Shown here in pieces: positions 60,193 to 61,949 of a stretch of DNA of 61,949 bases (its first letter is position 1; every line of letters starts with the position of its first letter). Location of the stretch: positions 91,662-153,610 of the forward strand of contig NW_003137827.1 in the NCBI RefSeq assembly GCF_000003605.2, written 5' to 3'. The position numbers and the translations under genes were made by a program. This DNA is from Saccoglossus kowalevskii (Eukaryota > Hemichordata > Enteropneusta > Harrimaniidae). The notes beneath the pieces were generated by a model that had not been told where the DNA came from, did not search any database, and saw nothing but the letters and a program-made list of their open reading frames with translations.

Positions 60193-61453
60193 TTACGTTT
60201 GTTTATAGTGAGTAAAGTTTCTCAATAACGCGATTCTTTTTTGGGATGAGTTCCTTTTTTTAGACGAACGTCTTGAACGTTTTTGCCTCGAAGATAAGAT
60301 TTTGGTTCGATCAAATTGATTGATATCGCTGCAGTAACTGGGGGCGTGGTCTTTCAACAGCGTGTCATTTCTTCGGTTTTTGTATGTGATAACGAATCTT
60401 CCGACATCCAAACACTCGTATTGAATCTTCCACAGCATGCTGCGAAAACGAGCCAGATCATCTGCAAAAGACTCGCCATATGTCTCGATTGTCTTCCAGA
60501 GAGTTCTGTTGAAGTATTGATAAAGTTTGACGTCGGCTGCGTTCAATTTTAGTATCTGTTGTCGCTTCCAATCATCGATCTCGTAACGTAAAGCGTCACT
60601 TCTGACGTTCTGTCTCAAGTAAACAATATCTTCAAACTCCCAGGACAGAAGTTTTCGCAGAAGAAGAAGCGATTCGTCAAAATACTCCGCAATCATCACT
60701 AAATCGAACTCTGTTGCGGCACGGGTGATGACATCGCTGATAACAGTTTGGTTGTCATAGTTTTTAACATCCAGTCCAATATCAAACATCTGTCGATTTC
60801 TGAGCAGTGTTTTTTGGAAATTATCGTTTGCGCGTCCAATATAATGTTCAGGGTCTAACAAAAACACACCTAGCGAGTCAGTGCTGTTACTTTGTCGGAT
60901 GCCTAATTTGTGGGCTATATTGAAGAAACCGAAAATGGACTCGTAGGTGGCTACAGGTTCCCGTATTATCGTGACGTACGTGGCGTTGGGGATGAGTTCT
61001 TCCAAGGCGTCTTTCTTGAACGGTACGTGGCCAACTAGCATACTGTAAGACGTATTGGGCATCGGTGGGAGTATCGGCATGTCGCGATTAAAGCGTTCTG
61101 TTCTTGAAAACCAGGCATGACCCGATGCTGGTAGGAGAAATGACAGGTTGTGGCTGAGTCCATACCGTTCCAGTATCGAGGTGATCGTTGTACTGGCTGT
61201 CTTGTATGTCTTTAGAAATACAATTTTCTTCTTTGGTGAAGTACTCTCGTTTACGTGATGTTGCCATTCTCGCGTTGGTGATGCGAAGAGCAAAGCGGAC
61301 GTCTTAAACCTGTGAAAATATACATACTTTACATAGAAAATGCCAATATACATGTAAGAACATTGTTTTGTTGATAAACAGGATATCAACTTGGAGAAAC
61401 CCTGCAACGCGCAAATAGCTATTAATACTGCGATGATTTTTCGTTTTCGACAT
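60193..61453 (-). CDS. Galactose-3-O-sulfotransferase-like protein (Gal3ST family)
   Basis: An open frame of ~404 codons to 60193 has the hallmarks of the Gal3ST/cerebroside sulfotransferase family: 5'-PAPS loop 'KIVFLKTYKTASTTITSIL' (about 61-79), 'YSMLVGHVPF', and 3'-phosphate site 'ATYVTIIREPVATYESIF' (about 142-159). Family function: Golgi type II enzyme transferring sulfate from PAPS to galactose O-3 on glycolipids or glycans. The tail is strongly basic (RQKRSRRSSKKR). The frame runs in from an earlier stop with no ATG, but ATG at 61453 lies one base out of frame: it reads MSKTK and would join a basic-hydrophobic anchor ('KIIAVLIAICALQG') but for the fifth T at 61437-61441. A splice acceptor at 61310-61312 is an alternative 5' solution, so the exact start is open. 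Confidence 0.85.
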
Positions 61454-61949
61454 TGTGAATTTTTTTCGTTTTTATGCAGACAAATACAGGACTTTTACCA
61501 AGTAAAATCATATTTATTAAAGTTGTTGTTCATATATGAGTTATTGAACACACTACATAGTTTGTAATTTCATTCACCTTCTTTCAGTCATAATTTAAGA
61601 AAAATAAATTCGTACATGTAGATTTCGGCATCGCCGTTCACAACCTGATTATACTCTGATTATACTCTTGTATATCCTTCCCAATTACGCAGTGTTGGCA
61701 AAACTAATTCATGTTTGCATTTTTCCCTGGTAATTTGAGTGTGCTGTTTTATTGTGCTCCACTCGAGATTAAGCTCCGAAAAATTAAAATGTGAATTTAT
61801 ATAAAAACTACAATCATGTGTAAGTCATTCATTTAGTACGCATTAATGATTCCCAGTGTAATATCACGGGGGATAATCTTCTCCTCTGGGTTCTCCACAC
61901 GTGTCAGGGGGGAATCTTGTCTCGTCTCTCTATCGCGTCCCCTTGAGGT
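61454..61949. other. 5' flank of the sulfotransferase gene
   Basis: No gene seen. Presumably contains promoter and 5' UTR; no element can be named with confidence. Confidence 0.35.

Noticed and set aside
60316-60552. Plus-strand frame inside the sulfotransferase
   Set aside because: Antisense shadow; the minus strand holds the PAPS-binding motifs.

Overview
The window is eukaryotic nuclear DNA from an animal. Genes have phased introns with GT/AG borders, the DNA is AT-rich, and it is full of LINE, SINE, LTR and MITE debris. The gene content (PLAT-domain lipoxygenases, a galactose-3-O-sulfotransferase) and the repeats suggest a marine invertebrate; an invertebrate deuterostome is plausible, but the species cannot be read from the sequence.

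The core of the window is a lipoxygenase (LOX) cluster of five copies. LOX-A (8637-15088, minus) and LOX-B (20647-26483, minus) are complete: 12 coding exons each, exon lengths identical pair by pair, 664 codons plus stop, N-terminal PLAT domain, C-terminal isoleucine. LOX-B keeps all five iron ligands (H350, H355, H542, N546, I664). LOX-A has glutamine at position 355, so one histidine ligand is missing. The other three copies are broken: psiLOX-1 (2515-6115, plus), psiLOX-2 (36083-38399, plus) and psiLOX-C (45176-51325, minus). They have lost exons and carry nonsense codons, indels and splice-site mutations. psiLOX-C still looks like a gene at first sight.

Layout. 1-2.4 kb: LTR-retrotransposon end. 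2.5-6.1 kb: psiLOX-1. 6.1-8.6 kb: AT-rich repeat arrays. 8.6-15.1 kb: LOX-A, with an intronic minisatellite made from its own exon 6 border. 15-20.6 kb: non-coding, one MITE, a second AT-rich array. 20.6-26.5 kb: LOX-B. 26.7-29.3 kb: foldback-like structure (inverted arrays of a ~21-bp repeat around a SINE and a TTAA-flanked element with an assembly gap that is probably not real). 29.3-36 kb: non-coding, three MITEs. 36.1-38.4 kb: psiLOX-2, with a MITE in one exon. 39.1-41.1 kb: dead L1/Tx1-type LINE. 42.8-43.3 kb: LINE fragment. 45.2-51.3 kb: psiLOX-C, with further insertions. 52-52.8 and 57.5-59 kb: two fragments of one LINE family. 56.07-56.47 kb: a 26-bp minisatellite matching U1 snRNA. 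60.2-61.5 kb: Gal3ST-like sulfotransferase gene, minus strand.

If both intact LOX genes are expressed, LOX-B should be a normal fatty-acid dioxygenase, while LOX-A may be altered, inactive or regulatory. The sulfotransferase is unrelated in pathway (glycan sulfation). Non-autonomous elements with TTAA target duplications recur across the window without any transposase gene.
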